Below, piece after piece: positions 32,095 through 48,471 of a stretch of 64,000 nucleotides of DNA (position 1 is the first letter of the stretch; every line of letters starts with the position of its first letter). The position numbers were made by a program, and so were the translations under genes. The DNA lies in the NCBI GenBank assembly GCA_028554795.2, contig CM068835.1, positions 55,609,719 through 55,673,718 of the forward strand. Direction: 5' to 3'. The notes beneath the pieces were generated by a model. That model did not search any database. It saw only the letters and a list, made by a program, of their open reading frames with translations, and was not told where the DNA came from. Source of the DNA: Sinohyriopsis cumingii. Taxonomy: Eukaryota; Mollusca; Bivalvia; Unionida; Unionidae.

Positions 32095-32877
32095 CTGTAT
32101 GATAAAATGAGCTTCTCGAGACCTGAGTGTGGTTATTGAAAGTTGTCTCCCTTACACTTCCACTGAATGTTACATACTCGGGATTATTACTTTTGGCCGA
32201 AATTCCAAGAACATGAATCTGGAGATTTAATCACAATACAAAAAAAAAAAACAAAAAAAAACAAAAAACATCCGACTGGTTGGAAATGGCGAATGAAGCG
32301 TGGATTGACATTACATAGTCTCTAAAATATGCATGTCAGCATATAATACTTATTAGCATACACAAAAACCAAACATGTAACTATTTGATTCTGCTCAGGA
32401 CTGTAACTGTGACATTTTGAATCATTTGAACTGACTCTTGCGACATATGACAGGAATTTAGTTTTTCATCGGTATGTGTTAAATCTGTATCAATGGAAAT
32501 GTGAAAGCACACATGTTGGTTAAAAGGCTTTGTTGGCAAAATACCTTAAAGTGGGCGCAGCAGCGTTGCTTGAAGGTGCTGGTGGAAGAATGCGAGTTAT
32601 TGACGCTGCAGTAGAAAACATGTAATTAAATCACTTATCCTATTATAAAACTATCGTACAGTCACGTTTGTGTCACTCTGACTTCCAGTCAGGTGAAAAA
32701 ATCACAATCAAAACTCGCGAGTAGATGCGGAACAAAAATATCACTAAAAAATATCAAATTCTAATGGTGAACCAAACAAATTATCATTAACCAAAGACTC
32801 AACTTAAACATTGTAATAAGGCCTTAGAATCAAAAACTGGAGTTGAACTTCATCTTTCTCCGAGCGCTATTAAAGAT

Positions 32878-33132
32878 ATGGTTCAATTTGGTGGAATATT
32901 TCCACCTCTTACAGCTATGCCAGCATTAATATCCGCAGCCGCACCTGCCGTTGCAAAAGCAGCCGCGTTAGGTGCTCTTGGAACCGCTGCTGGAATAGCA
33001 TTAAAGAAAGCAACAAGACAAGGATATAAAAAAGGAAAGGGGTCAAAGATTATCGGGAAACCCTTATCGGTACGGGAAAGGTCTGAGACTTTCCAGGAAC
33101 ACCTCGTTAATCCGTCCAATGTCAAATTTTGA
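32878..33132 (+). pseudogene. Ala-rich internal capsid peptide-like protein, copy 2
   Basis: The 84-codon core matches copy 1 except Ile-to-Arg and Arg-to-Lys changes (KKATRQGYKKGKG). An extra A near 32794 breaks the upstream frame that is open in copy 1. Confidence 0.5.
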
Positions 33133-33184
33133 TTACTTGATGCTGCTAAAAAAATGAAATATAAACAAATTCAGAGGTGTTTTT

Positions 33185-33532
33185 ATGCGTGACCAATTAC
33201 CAAAACAACCAAACAATTTTGAAACAGGCATTATTAATCTTGATGATAATTTAGGGTCTGGTACTCATTGGGTGGCATACGTAATTGATCCACGTGGAAT
33301 CGTTTATTTCGATTCGTATGGGCTTCCTCCACCAGTTGATTTTTTAAAATAGATAAACACAATAAAACCTCCAGTCTGGTATTCAACATTACCTACACAA
33401 ACGCGAACTGGTCCACCTATATATGGTCGTGAAGTAATTAATGTACTTGACGCTATATCAAAGTCTTCCAATGTACCTCATAAAGCCGTGCATGATTATA
33501 GAAGTAATCGCGTCGTTTTAAACAGATCTTAA
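33185..33532 (+). pseudogene. Adenain-like protease fragment, copy 2
   Basis: Same frame and the same in-frame TAG (33350-33352) as copy 1. It has YFDSYGLPPP where copy 1 has YFDSYELPPP, and VAYVID for VAYAID. No catalytic Cys region seen. Confidence 0.6.
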
Positions 33533-33538
33533 AGTATA

Positions 33539-34160
33539 ATGGTTGATATTTACGGAAGATCTTCTTCTATCAAGGGCAAGAAAAAAAGATGATATTGATT
33601 TGTCAAATTACGCGACTAAAGATGAACTTACTGATATTATGAACCTCTCTGGAGTTGACAGAGTTGAAGTTGTTATTTTTCAGGATAAATACGGTATTTT
33701 AAAGACGAGCTACATCAAATGGAATGATATAGTTCGTAGAGTTCTCGGTGGTACTACGGATAACATTCCAGTATTTACTGATGGCGGAAATATCAGAGAC
33801 TCAGATATATCATTCGCAACTACTAGAAATGAAATCACAAGGAGCGTTGCTAATCATTTGCGGAGCACCGGTGATACAATGACAGACGGACACAGCATGA
33901 ACGGAAATAAGATAGTTGTTTAAAGAGATCCAACATCTGATGAAGCTGCCGCGACAAAAAACAAATATGTAGACACAGTAGATACTACATTATCCACGTT
34001 ACGAACTGAGTATGACGTTCACGTAAATATGTTTTTAAATACTCGTAGAAATTTTAAAAAACTCAATAAAATCGCAGATGATTTCTTTGGCACCCCGTTG
34101 ACTATTGGCGTAAAACTCGTTGATATTAAGACAACTATATCAGAAATTGAAACGATTTGA
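33539..34160 (+). pseudogene. Fibre-like protein, copy 2
   Basis: Main open part 33543-33923 with the same stop; the A-run is A7 instead of A8. Changes include GDTMTDGHSMNGNK for copy 1 GDTMTDGLSMNGNK. Confidence 0.63.
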
Positions 34161-34279
34161 AAAAAATAGAAGATGTCATAAATGGGATTCCTGAGATCGA
34201 TAAAAATAATTAATCTAATTAAAATCCCCCACGGGCAGATTACCAACATAGGATACACAGTATCGTCAGGATTCTCAAC

Positions 34280-34791
<512 letters not shown>

Positions 34792-35001
34792 AATGTAATG
34801 AGCACTTCAATCGACGTTCAGATATTTAGGTACAATCAAGCACGTGAATGGCAAACAAAATTTAAAGGTACCGTCGAACAGTATACAATAAAAATAAAGA
34901 AATATCGTTGACTTGTAGTTATTGTTGATATAATTGTTTAATCAGTTAAAGAAATCGCATTAGCGCAATTACGTGTATATTATAGTTCGCCAAATATCTG
35001 A

Positions 35002-36190
35002 TCAAAATCATTTGGTGGATTACAGTCGAATAATTCACTTGTTTTTGCAAATAAAAGTAAAGATGATGGAACCCCCGACTGGTTAGTTGTTTCTATTCCG
35101 ACAGGAAGCTATCAGATCGAACAAGTCAATGATGAATTTCAACGGAGAATCAAATCAGCAACTGGAAGAGAAGCAAAAATAGCTATAATAGTCCACGAAC
35201 CAACATTATCATCCGCGATAGAGATAAATTATCCAGATTACGTTGTATATATTTATCAATCATCAATCAGATTTGTTTCAGGTTGGCCTGAAATGTTATC
35301 AGAATATCAGGGACCGCCAGAACCACCGCGATTTGATTTTAATACATACAAGAGAATATTTCTAAAATATCCAGAATATCGAAAAGACGAATCTCCATTA
35401 AACTCTGATCGTCAATATTTATATTATCCTAGTATGATCATCAAATCATCAGTACAAAGAGTTTATGCTGTTAATGAAGAAACATTCAAATCATTGGCTG
35501 ACACAATTAAAAATGAACATAAAACTGCATATACATCATTAGTAAATTTATTAAAAGATTACATTCTGGAGTATCCTAATGACGATCTAAAAAGGAAAAT
35601 CATTGAAACAATACAACATTTAAATCATGTTATATTAGACCTTGACTATATTAATCAAAAAAGTATTGAGATGATATCATCTAAGGTACTTATTTCTTCT
35701 GAAGAAAGAATTGAAAAAATTAAAGAAATATTTCTTAATCGTTATAGATTAACTGAAGCTGAATTACCAACAATTGTAATGCCAGAATTTAAAACCGACG
35801 AACTAAAAAAATCATATAGAAAAATAACACCCCCCCCCCACTATTCTAAGACACAATAACAATCCGTACGGTGAAGGTCGTCATATTTCACCAGGAATCG
35901 TTAGTATAACCTCAACGATTGCAGTCAATCTTGCATGTGACGTAATTGATGGCAGGTCTCAAATAGATGTTGAAAAATCAAATCAGCCTCAACAAGGATC
36001 TATTTTATAGAATTTTACTCCGCAAGTACCTCCTGGATATTTGATTGTACAAGAACCTATTAATCCTGTTTATTTACGATGTCATAATCCGTTATTATCA
36101 AGAAAACATTTCAAACTTACTGACCAGAGTGGACACTTAATTGACTTAAGAAATAAAAATCTGAATTTAAATCTGTATGTTAAATCTTAA
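35002..36190 (+). pseudogene. Long virus-block gene, probable capsid companion, copy 2
   Basis: Same upstream TGA (34999-35001) as copy 1. The open frame ends early at 35859 because the C-run (35830-35839) is C10 preceded by ACA rather than C11, shifting the frame. The shared TAG is at 36008-36010, but the second stop of copy 1 is CAA here (36050-36052). The helical centre is kept with a handful of substitutions. Confidence 0.5.
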
Positions 36191-36225
36191 AGATATTTAC
36201 ATTTATTCCAGAAGCATATTATATA

Positions 36226-36490
36226 ATGTACCAACATGTGAGGGTTTTTATACACGACAAGGCGGGGGTAGGGGTACTTGAAAACGCTATCAAAACAATA
36301 ATGACAGTCTCCAGTAAACACAGAACAATTTAGTGTTGACATAGTTATTGATGAATACGGTAACGAAGACTTTTTAGTGACGCAGGAACAATTAAATGAG
36401 CTCCGGCTAGAACTTGTTTCTATGATCACGTGCGACAGAGATCAGATTCTAAATTATGTACATTCCTGCATTAAACTCGATCAACTTTAA
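36226..36490 (+). pseudogene. Small virus-block frame, copy 2, frameshifted
   Basis: Equivalent of 13548-13814 but with a 2-bp deletion near 36304 (GACAGTC for GACACAGTC). Confidence 0.45.
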
Positions 36491-36518
36491 AAATATTGTC
36501 TAGCTCTGAATAATTTGG

Positions 36519-37199
<681 letters not shown>

Positions 37200-37418
37200 T
37201 TAAAGTTCAATTTATTATATATATTTTATATATTAAAATTATATTCCTTAACCACACGATATATTACATATGTAATATATCGCAAACACAACATCTAGGC
37301 TACTGAATAAATATTTTACTCACCTCTGCTCTCTCTCGAATTCAGCTGCAGTCCGACGAGGAGGATAGAGAAATTCTGGCTTCTTTTTTAGTCAGTTATT
37401 TGGGGAAAACCCACAAGC

Positions 37419-37990
37419 TTCAAGAACCTTCTATGGAATCATTAGGTCGTTCTGGCAAAACCGTCTATCATCAACCCAGAACCTTCCAGAGAATCACAAG
37501 ATCGAGCCACTTGGAACGTTCCAGACGTTACGGTTTTCCCCAAACTATTTGACTATAAAAGACAGGGAATCGCTCTCTCTCTCAATTAGTCTGGAAATTC
37601 ATATTTTGAAGTGGACAGGAGGTAAGTAAAATATTGTCTTAAACCACGTGTATTAATTGTTACGCAGATAGTTAAACGTACATGTACGCGTGACTTTCTG
37701 TCCTGATTTCGCTTGCAAGTTAGAAATCTAAATTATCCTTTAACTAACGTGTACTCGTGACTTTCTGTCTTGATTTCTTTTGCAAGTTAGAAACCTAAAT
37801 TATCCTTTTACTAATTTGAACTATTATACAATCATGTTACTTCACTGATATTAATTATGACACAGATAGGGTTAATTAATACCATGACAACATGAATTGT
37901 GATTGACGGACAATCATGTACTGCAAAATTATCTCCCTTCCCTAATGTCATTGACCTTATTTATTTATTTGTTTATTTATTTATTCCCAG
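37419..37990 (+). promoter_or_regulatory. Heat-shock-type promoter, first exon and intron, copy 2
   Basis: HSEs at 37419-37431, 37479-37491 and 37514-37526, TATAAAA at 37554-37560, donor GT at 37622, acceptor CCCAG ending 37990. All core bases equal copy 1; I saw one difference between HSE 1 and the donor (T to C in the leader). Confidence 0.78.
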
Positions 37991-38001
37991 AAGTTGTTAT
38001 T

Positions 38002-39863
38002 GAAAACTGAACAAGTGAAAAAAGGGTCACTCACAAAAGCTGCTTGAGCATAGCTAACCAAACATAAGTCGTGGATGTCAATGTGTACGAGATCAAGCCA
38101 CCAGCAAGCAACGGCTGCATCATTGCCTAACCATACGTATTTTGGATACTAAGATACATGATGTAATTGTTTTGAATAGCGGGTTCATACCGGTCTATGC
38201 TTGGTTTTTCGATGACATGCATTGAAATGCCGAAATCGTGTGATCGTTCAATAAACAGATGCATATCAATATCAGTTATCAATTTGGACAAAGTGGATCC
38301 CAAGCCATTTCTGGCGATGAAATGTACTTTGAAGGGTCTCTCTTAAACAAATGCAATACGTTGTTTCGATATGCTTCAGACACATATACGATTGCATGTG
38401 CTGTTTTCTGCTCCTCTTTAAGATCGAGTGATGTGACGTTGAATGAGAACTTTGAAATCGGTTGAGTTAAAAGCATCATTAATCTTTCAGCTATTTGTGG
38501 CCATAAAGCTCATTAATATTGTCATGGTTCAAAATCATACCTGTGGGTAAAAAGATTTGTTTCCGAATCTATTTTGCTGTATCTCTGATAGATTTCAAAA
38601 CATGTTAATAGAATCCTTACCACTATGTAATATTGGTGGTTCAGTTTACTGTCCCATCTTCGCATTTTCGCTGTACCTATGTTAACTTTAGAATATTTTA
38701 CCATGTTCAGGCATAATCGTGCACTGAGACTTTTCGCTAATTCCACCGTTATATAAGTCATGCTGGTCAATCAGCAGTTGTGTTACGTGTTAAGTAAATG
38801 CGGGCAAAATTTGCATGGAAACGTTTTACCCTCGAGCTTGGTGTGTCGGTAAACAACCGGTCAAGATTCTTCATCGATACATAATGAGATAGCGACTCTG
38901 GGCCAAGCATATAGCTTAACAGATCCATCTGAGCACGCTTTGCACATACGGCGCGAGTGGAAGCTGATACAATCTCTTATCACAAGTGAACACATTAACC
39001 TTGAATCAGGCGTTTCAAATTTTTTGATTGCGGCCCTGGAAACCTGCACTAGAAATTCTATATCACCGAGATTGACTTCATATAAGTATTAATGCTATCC
39101 ACGCGGCTGGTCTGTGTTGTTACTAATGGTATTAAAGACATAGACCTTTACAGGTATTGCGTAATAATGCCATGGAATGTTTAAAATCTATAACGTTTAG
39201 TCTTTAATTACTTCAATCTCTCGTCTTTGTCTTATAGTATGCTTTATTAATGGTGATACAGATGTAAACATCTCAAACTCAACAGGACTTTGACAATATT
39301 TATAGTCACCATTAGCTACATTACACTTTTTCCTACCTGGAAAGGTAATTTTTAATCTTACATTAGGCTCTGCAAAATAAATAAGCATAGATTTCTCATG
39401 CGGGCCAAGTATATCAGATCCTAACGTTGACACAATCTCAGCCAAGGTTGCTTTAATATCATCAGGAACTGTTTATTTTCCAGTGTGAGGTTCAAACCCA
39501 ACTCGAAAAGTTCCATATACTTATTTGTATCCAATAGTCCTAACAATGGGTGAAACGTTTACAAATAATCCATAAATTCCATTCTTTTGCAACATATTTT
39601 CTTTAGTAAATTCTTCATGCAGTGGCAAACTGTTTTTCTTCTAGTTCGTGGTATTTGTTTTCGCTATTCTTGTCATCATCTTTAACTATTATATTAATGC
39701 CGAGAGCATTTCTCTAATTACCCTACCCTTGGCGATCTTCACTACTTAGGCTACTATAGTCACTTGTTGTTTCATCCTCCTCACTGCAGTATGGACGTGT
39801 TTCGTTACCTGTTTTTAACGTATGCGCCTTTATAATTTCTAATACGATATTATGTAAAGCCAT
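38002..39863 (-). pseudogene. Degraded minus-strand gene, unrecognised, copy 2
   Basis: Equivalent of 17011-15150, ATG at 39863, with the same frame breaks and a few substitutions (for example Thr-to-Ile and Ile-to-Leu in the piece near 39049-38861). Confidence 0.5.
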
Positions 39864-41440
39864 TTAAGATTTTCCGTGCTAATATTGGCTAAGATGTTCT
39901 GGTTCCTAATACAAGACAATTCTTAAGTTTATGTGTTCGAGAAGTGATATAACTACTTTTGAGCCTGTTTAATAAATCTTGCAAGCATTGTAGAATAAAG
40001 AATTCCTGGGTCACAGCACATATCCTCTATCACTGTTGTTTGAAGAGAAATCTGGGAGGAAGCTAGGAGAACTTGAGTAAGCAGAAAAATACAGGGAGAT
40101 TAACAGCAGGATTAAAAAAAGTTAAAGAACTCAAAGGGAGACTTGGTTAGAGGACCAAAGTAAAGGAGTCGAGAAACGCCTGAACCAAAACAAGGGTAGA
40201 TATACATAAAGGTTGGTGTAAGACCTGACAACAAAGATACTAGCTGACCCTAAATGAACACGATCCCACTCAGACACGCAATATGCACACCACAATTATC
40301 ATCTTGAAAAATCGTGTTATCTCTGCTTCTCCTAAAAGGATAGTCACATTAACGTTAGGTATCTCGAAATAACTTCTTATGATGTCTAGGTGATACTAAA
40401 ATAAATTGGGGCTGATCTGAGATTCATTATGGCCTACATGGCAACCATGTTGTAAAACTTGTTATTACTGTTCCACCTAAAGGAAAACTTTTATAGACAA
40501 GGCCCTTTCAGTAGAAGTTTTCTTATGAAGTCTAGTTGGGCAGAATGAGATCTGGACTCCAGTATGGCTGCAATTCTGTCCGGTTTAGCAGGCTTCTTAT
40601 CGTTACTCCCATGATGGATGTTTATATTGATATGGCTCTTCACCGAAAGAAATGTGATGTTCATTTTGTCCTAAATAATCGCGGTGTCAGTTTCACATCT
40701 TGTTGTCATTGTGGTCATCTTGACAATCTAGTATTTATTAAGAATATCAGAGACGGCTTCAACACCTAGCAGATACAGTTTAAATGTCTTGGATTTCTAC
40801 ACTTTGGAAAATACACATATGGCATAAAGAAGCTATTTAAGCTTAAGCACGATTAAACAGTTAGAGGTATATATAAAACAAAATATACAAAAGTTGCAGT
40901 TAGGTCTTTATCGGAACATGTTATTATTCATAAATATAATCAATCTTATTGATTACAAATTCCACAAAACAAATAAACAAAAGCTGCACATCCATCATTC
41001 TGTATTAGAAATCACATATTTAAAATATTTTGATAATTACAATTCTACCTCGTTAAAAATAGTTACCTTAATAAAATATTTTTTTTTGTTGCAATATGCC
41101 CCCAAAAGGAGAACATTCCAATAACCTATCCCTCTGCTCTATAAATCATTTTATAACATTTCTGAAGCAGCATCCATGCCGAATCTATAATTTGTGGGAA
41201 TTTTATTTTTAAATAATTTTTAATACAAATAATGTTTTATTTGTAGATCATATATTGGTATTATTACGATATATTCTTAGGCAATTGTCTATATTAAACT
41301 TTTATTAAAAAAGAAACAATCTAGTACTGATCATAATGTTTGAAACAAATATTATATTCGTCTATTTGATTTGAACATAATTTTCAGTTATATAGAAGTA
41401 CCAAACAGGGATGTATGTCTAAAATGGTAGCACCCTGAAG
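39864..41440. other. Intergenic stretch, copy 2 of 17012-18589
   Basis: Contains the identical hypothetical frame 40536-40769 and otherwise nothing supported. Confidence 0.4.
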
Positions 41441-44400
41441 AATTATGAGTGGCGGAAGATCCAATGAAAATTTAAATTATTCAAGGGAATCACAACATTT
41501 TGAAATATGTTTATTTACAAATTTATTGGTTTTATAAATTTTATAAACCTTTGCAAAACGTGTGAGAAAAACGCCAAAGCACAAAATGGAATGAAGCAAC
41601 ATGAATAAATCTTAAATACGTATAAGAGGTTAGCAACACTAATTAGATTATATTGTACAATTACATTATAATTCAGCATCAGAACCATTAAAACTGATGT
41701 TTTGTATGTAAACTATATATAATCATTTATTTGTTATGATATATTAGAAACAAAATAAACATTTGATGTACTGCATCATTTACAGTAACAGCAAGACAAA
41801 CTGAGAGCAACACTTTGGTATTAAACCAGAAGTTTAGAAGTAGGTCATGAGACAAAATCGGTTCGTACAGACACTATTGAATAGTCAGGGCATCCTACAT
41901 TCGAGACGTGAAATAGCAATGTAGCATATTATGCCATATAGCGACAGTTTGAATTGTTCGATATTGCTGCTTTAGCTCAACCTGGAAAAGCTTTGCCATA
42001 TGGGCAGGAAAATTATTTAATAAAACATCGGTTGGACTAAATCAAATGCAGTGGTAGTACTATTGACAACTGGAAGCATTCACGGGAAGAACGATAATTT
42101 GAAGTGTGTTTTAGGACATATTGCCCTTAAGAATTAGATATAGCACGGGGAAAAGTAGGGAATATTACAGCAAAACACAAAATGGAATGGAAAAAAGGAA
42201 TAAATCTTAAATACATATTAATAGGTTAAAAACACTAATTAGATCCTATTGTGTATGAATAATTCAGTATGAAACCCTTAAAACGTATGTTCTTTACGTC
42301 AACTATATATTATCATCTATTTGTTGTGATAAATTGCAAACTAAAGAATTATATCATGCAATGCATAATTCGGAGGCAAGATCGTGCATTATTTACATCA
42401 GACTATTTTATTTTTATTCAATAACAACATATATGTTAGCTTCATTTGTATTTCAGTTGTGTAATGATCGGGTAAAGAGGGACCAATTTCTATTGAATAC
42501 TATATTAAAAATCTAGTGGGACTGTTAATAACAATTTGGATGAAAATGATTTTGTACTAGAAATGTTACTCAGCTAACGTTTGAAGCAAATCCAGACAGA
42601 GCCCCAGCTGGCAACTATACTATTATTAAGAATCTATGACACAAACACATACGATACATAAAACTGTAATTGGTCAGTACAAATTAGAGCATCATCAGAT
42701 ACTGAGTTTCCTGTACAAGCTGTGTCTTGTAGCTATCAGAATTCCAGACGAATGACGGCACATGTAACAACAAGACAAAATGGAAACAACCCTCGAGTTT
42801 AAGACCAACACTTGGAAGCAGTTAATGAGACAACATCTATTGGCACAGAGAATATTAAAATTCAAGACATTCTACATTTGAGAAGTGGAATAGCCATGTA
42901 GCATCTTACGCTATATGGCGACAGTTTGAATTGTTCGATATTGCTGCTTTAGCTCAACCTAGAAAAGCTTTGCCACATGGGCAAGAAAATTATTTAAAAA
43001 AACATCGCTTGGACTAAATCAAACGCAGTGGTAGTACTATTGATAATTGGAAGCATTCACGGGAAGAACGATATTTTGAAGTACGTTTATGGACATATTG
43101 CCTTTAAGAACTTGATATAGCACGGGGAAAAGTGGGACATATTACAGCAAAACACAAAATGGAACGGAAAATAGGAATAAATCTTAAATACATATTTAGA
43201 GGTTGAAAGCACTAATTAGATCCTATCGTACATGAATAATTTAGTATGAAACCCTTAAAACGTATGTTCTTGATGTCAACTATATATTATCATCTATTTG
43301 TTGTGATGGATTATAAGCTAAAGAATTATATCATGCAATGCATAATTCAGGGGCAAGGTCGTGCATTATTTACATCAGACAATTTAATTTTTTTCAATAA
43401 CAACATATATGTTAGCTTCATTTGTATTTCAGTTGTGTAATGATTGGGAAAAGAGGGACCATTTTCTATCGAATACTATATTGAGAATCTGGAGGGACTG
43501 TTAATAACAATATGGATGAAAATGATTTTGTACTAGAAATGTTACTCAGCTAACCTCCGAAGCGAATCCAGACAGAGCCCCAGCTGGCAACTATAATATT
43601 ATTAGCAATCTATGACACAAACACATACGATACATAAAACTATAATTCGTCAGTACAAATTAGAGCATCATCAGATACTGAGTTTACTGTACAAGCTGTG
43701 TCTTGTAGCTATCAGAATTCCAGACGAATGACGGCACATGTAACAACAAGACAAAATGGAAACAACCCTCGAGTTTAAGACCAACACTTGGAAGCAGTTA
43801 ATGAGACAACATCTATTGGCACAGAGAATATTAAAATTCAAGACATTCTACATTTGAGAAGTGGAATAGCCATGTAGCATCTTACGCTATATGGCGACAG
43901 TTTGAATTGTTCGATATTGCTGCTTTAGCTCAACCTAGAAAAGCTTTGCCACATGGGTAAGAAAATTATTTAAAAAAACATCGGTTGGACTAAATCAAAC
44001 GCAGAGGCAGATCTGTTGTTACATCGAAGCATTCTCAAGAAGAATGCCATTTTGAAGTGTATTTATGGACATACTGCGTTTAAGAATTTCGTATACCATG
44101 GGGAAAAAGTAGGGAATATTACAGCAAAACACAAAATGGAATGAAACAATATGAATATTTCTGAAATACATATGTATAGGTTAACAACAGTAATTAGCTT
44201 CTATTGTACAATTGCATGCAAAAATCAGTATGAAACCTTTAACACTGTTGTTATTTATGTCAGCTATACATAATCATCTATTTGTTGTGATAGACAGATT
44301 TCAAACAAAAGAATGATATCATTTACTATGTCATTCACAGGCAAAGTTATGTATTATTTGCATCAGACTATTTTATTTTTATTTAATAACAACATATATA

Positions 44401-44995
44401 TTAGCTTCATTTGTATCTCAGTTGTGTAACGAACGGGTTAAAATTGGATCGTTTTATATTGAATACTATATTGAGAATCTGGAGGGCCTGTTTATGACAA
44501 TATGGCTGAAAGTGACTTTATACATAAAAATGTCACCCAGCTTACCTTCGAAGCAAACCCAGACACATCGCCAGCTCACAAATGTAATATTGAGAAGCAG
44601 GAGGGCTTATTTATGACAGTATGGATGAAAATAATAACCAGCTAACCTACGAAGCAAACCCAGACACAGTCCCAGCCCCCAACTGTAATATTGATAGAAA
44701 CATATAGCACTAACAGATATATCAAACAAGAATTAGTACAAATTGGAGTATCATCACATACTGAGACTCATGTACAAGCCGTGTTTTGTACCTATCGGAA
44801 GTCCAGACGGTACATGTAACAACAAGACAAAATGAGAGCAGCCACCGTATATTAAACAAGCATTTGGGAGCATGTAATGAGACAATATCAGTTCGTACAG
44901 AGAATATTGAATGCTCAAGACATCCTGCATATGACGACGGTTTGAATTGTTCGATATTTCAGCTTTTGCTCAACTTGGATTGAACAAAAATGGTA
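41441..44995. repeat. Tandem array of ~970-bp repeats, copy 2
   Basis: Same organisation as 18590-22130. Its second and third units both read GAAAAGCTTTGCCACATGGG where the second and third units of copy 1 both read GAAAAGGATTGGG. Confidence 0.88.
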
Positions 44996-47177
44996 ACGGA
45001 ACAGAAATGTTGCATTATATTACTTTAATCAACTTTATTTAATGTTGAACAGTTTTTGAAGACTAGTAGCTTGTTTCCCATTTTATTAGAAATATATGAT
45101 TTTACTATTTATGGACCATTACAATAATAGAATACCAGAAATATGTACTATTAAGAGAGATGAAATATATGTCTGCCACGGTTATCGTTAATATTTCGGA
45201 TACTATGATATCATTTGGTATCAAACCTATTTTTGTATTACTCTCTGAAGTTAAGAAAAGCTATTTTGCCGGATCAAAGTAATTCATAATGCGTATAAAC
45301 GCATATACATATATGTAGACTCACTCCTTAGAACTATTCTTTCTTTCTATGCCCCAGGCAACTGCTTCATCCTGCAGGGTTATCAGAATAGACTTATTTA
45401 CATATTAATAAAGATGAAGTAAACTTGCTACGTTACATAATATACTTGAAAAAAAAGTTCAAATGATGGCACTGTATTTTCACTGCCACTCAGCTTCCGT
45501 GTACATCAATTTTATATACAGTACAGAGACACTATATAAATATATTTGAAAATGAAAATATCAACATTCATACTTTTGAAACAAATGTTCACACGTTTTA
45601 ACAAATATTTAATTCCAAAATAAAAATGAGCAACTATCAGAGACCATAACTCTGAACATAAGTTAAACATTCATGACATGACAGTGCAAACGAATCTAAA
45701 ACCCGTCATCATAATATAAACATCATTCAACATCCTATTGGTACTGGATAAGTTTTACTTGCAAAACATAAATATCTATGTAAAATGTTAGTATGTAGGA
45801 TGTAGGTAAACAAAGTCTATTTCCCCAAATAAAGGTAGAGCTAGATCTCATGACTCATTATTCACTACGAGTTCTTAAGATTGAATCTTCTACCTTTTAT
45901 GGTGTAGTCCTGAATATTGTATATAAAATTTAATATGGTTCCACAGACGCCTGCCCAGAACACGTTCTTTCCTCTATGGCGGTTCCACCGTCAATTTTCT
46001 TGTAACCGATGCTATTATCTGAAACTTTCCATGCTGTCTTGAAACGTCCTCTCACTTACTGTCTCGCTGGATTCTGACGTGGTGCGTTTACCTAGGAATA
46101 AAAAGTGTCTTTTCTAATTTAACGTGTCACACACACTACATATTAGTTCATTCATGTACATCTTTTAAAGACTAATTTTTAAACTGCTTACTATGTAAAT
46201 AATGTCAAGAGAGCACATTTTAACATGAAACATTACACTTCGAATTTAACTCCGAGAAACATTATCATTGTTGCATGTTTTTTACTCTCCTCTCAGTTTC
46301 TGTAAAACAGCTAGCCGTGGGTGTAACACATTGCACAGACCACTTCATCTCTATAGACAGTGACTAGCTGTAAATTTACATGAATTTCTAAAAAAAGGTG
46401 TAAAAAAATAAACATATCTTCAAAATAAAATCACAAACAGCATATCAATCTTTCAACCAACCATGACCTGGATATACTTGAATTATATAACGGAGTACTT
46501 AACATTCTGAGATAGAAAGTGTGTTGCCCATAAGGGAAACAAGTATGGTTTTCACAGACGATGACCACGGCAGGAAATCAGAGTGTAGGTGTTCAGCGAC
46601 TGATAAGTACATATTAATAACAGCAATGTATTACACATCGCTATTGAGTAACCCAATTTACTCAAAGTAGGTAAGCTGATTTATAAAAATTTGATCCAAA
46701 AAATGTCTTATGTATCTCTATTTTTTAACTCTTGGTTCTTGGCTCTGTCTTTATTATATGTAAGTTTTGTTAAATACTTGTAATTTGTAATGATCACAAA
46801 TAATAAAGACATTAAGTATTTAATTTTTGCATAACGGGGCAAAATTCTATTTAAAGATAATAAAATTGTAGTTTGCAAAGGATCTACAACAGACATCAGC
46901 ACATTCAAAGCTACTGGTACATTACCACATTGAAGACTTGGAATCATTCGAAACAATCTGTTCTTTAGGAATAGTCTTAGAACCTAGGATTATTTGGGAC
47001 TTAATCAACAGTACGGTAAGTTCCTCTTAGATTTTCATTTTATTAGAGATATAAACTATCACAAGAATGTGTTTACTGAGCTTAAGACTCGAAACACTTA
47101 TCGTTTTTCCAATTTTGAAAACTATTATTTATTTATATAGGTCTAACAACAATGATCTTTAAATTATGAAACTCATG

Positions 47178-47275
<98 letters not shown>

Positions 47276-48386
47276 TAATTGTAATGTTCATATCACATGC
47301 ATTAATTTATATAGCTACATTATAATATATATCAATTATTTTCAATTGTATTCATACCAAGCTGCGTCACGTATAGACAAATTTTTAACATGTTCATAAC
47401 TTAAAAAAAAGACTTAAAATGCAACAGGACTGATCTGTGGTGTGCACTACATTTTGACAAATGATATTAACTTTCTTTTTTTAAAATTTATAAAAATGGT
47501 CAACAAAAAACACTAATGATAACTTTCTGAATAACACATTTAGGACTATTTGTGATTTAAGTCAAAACACTGTTTTTATTAAATTATCACTTTGCATGTG
47601 TTACAGAAATAAATTAACTGACTTTAGTCATCATGTTGATTTTGCTTTTCTCTGAAGCATAATTTAAGAACTTGAGTCATAAAATCTTTAATTTTCTCTT
47701 AGAAAGGGCAATTTGTGATTTTTAGTAATGCTGCATTAACATGTTTGTTTTTTCTCCATTTCTTTTCCTAATTAACTGAATCCTGGTATTTATGAACACT
47801 TACTTTAGCCTATTTAACTTTCTCATGTGACTTATGTTGTGTACCAGAATATCTGCACTTTTAGCAAACTTTCAATCTGATTAAAATCAAGTCTCCACTG
47901 CCCTAAGTGAAGACTGTGGAGATCTGATTTTAAACATATTGGCAAAATTTATGAACAATGCTAGAATATATGGAAATCCAAACAGTATATTAAATATAAA
48001 TGTTCTGAAAATTAACTTAAAAACAAAGAACAGTTCGCATCCTATATTGTGTGTGTAAGTGGCAAAATTATTAAAAACACTGAAAGCTTAGAATGTTTGT
48101 GGTGATACAGATTAACTAGAGATTGAAGAATCAATGATATAAATACTACAATTCACTCTTTTTATACTATAAGAAAACAAAGTGCTCCAATAATCTGTAA
48201 AACGCATTTCTAAACATTCTTCCATACATATATGACACTAGCAGTTATATTAGCATTTTAATAATGTTTATGTGTTGATTACCCTTTAAAGTATTTTCTA
48301 CAATAGTTTCCAGTATACAGTGGAGATAACCACTTAACTGCTAAACATTCACCTGAATTGGAGTTCCATCCCTTGCTATAATCATC
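44996..48386. other. AT-rich intergenic stretch, copy 2 of 22131-25491
   Basis: Same content as in copy 1, with the microsatellite module at 47135-47274. No supported gene. Confidence 0.4.
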
Positions 48387-48471
48387 AGCATCAAAGGCCA
48401 GTGGCTATAGGACTCATAGTACTAATTCAGTTTCTATAGAAAACCTATGCAAACACCATGATATTAAAAAT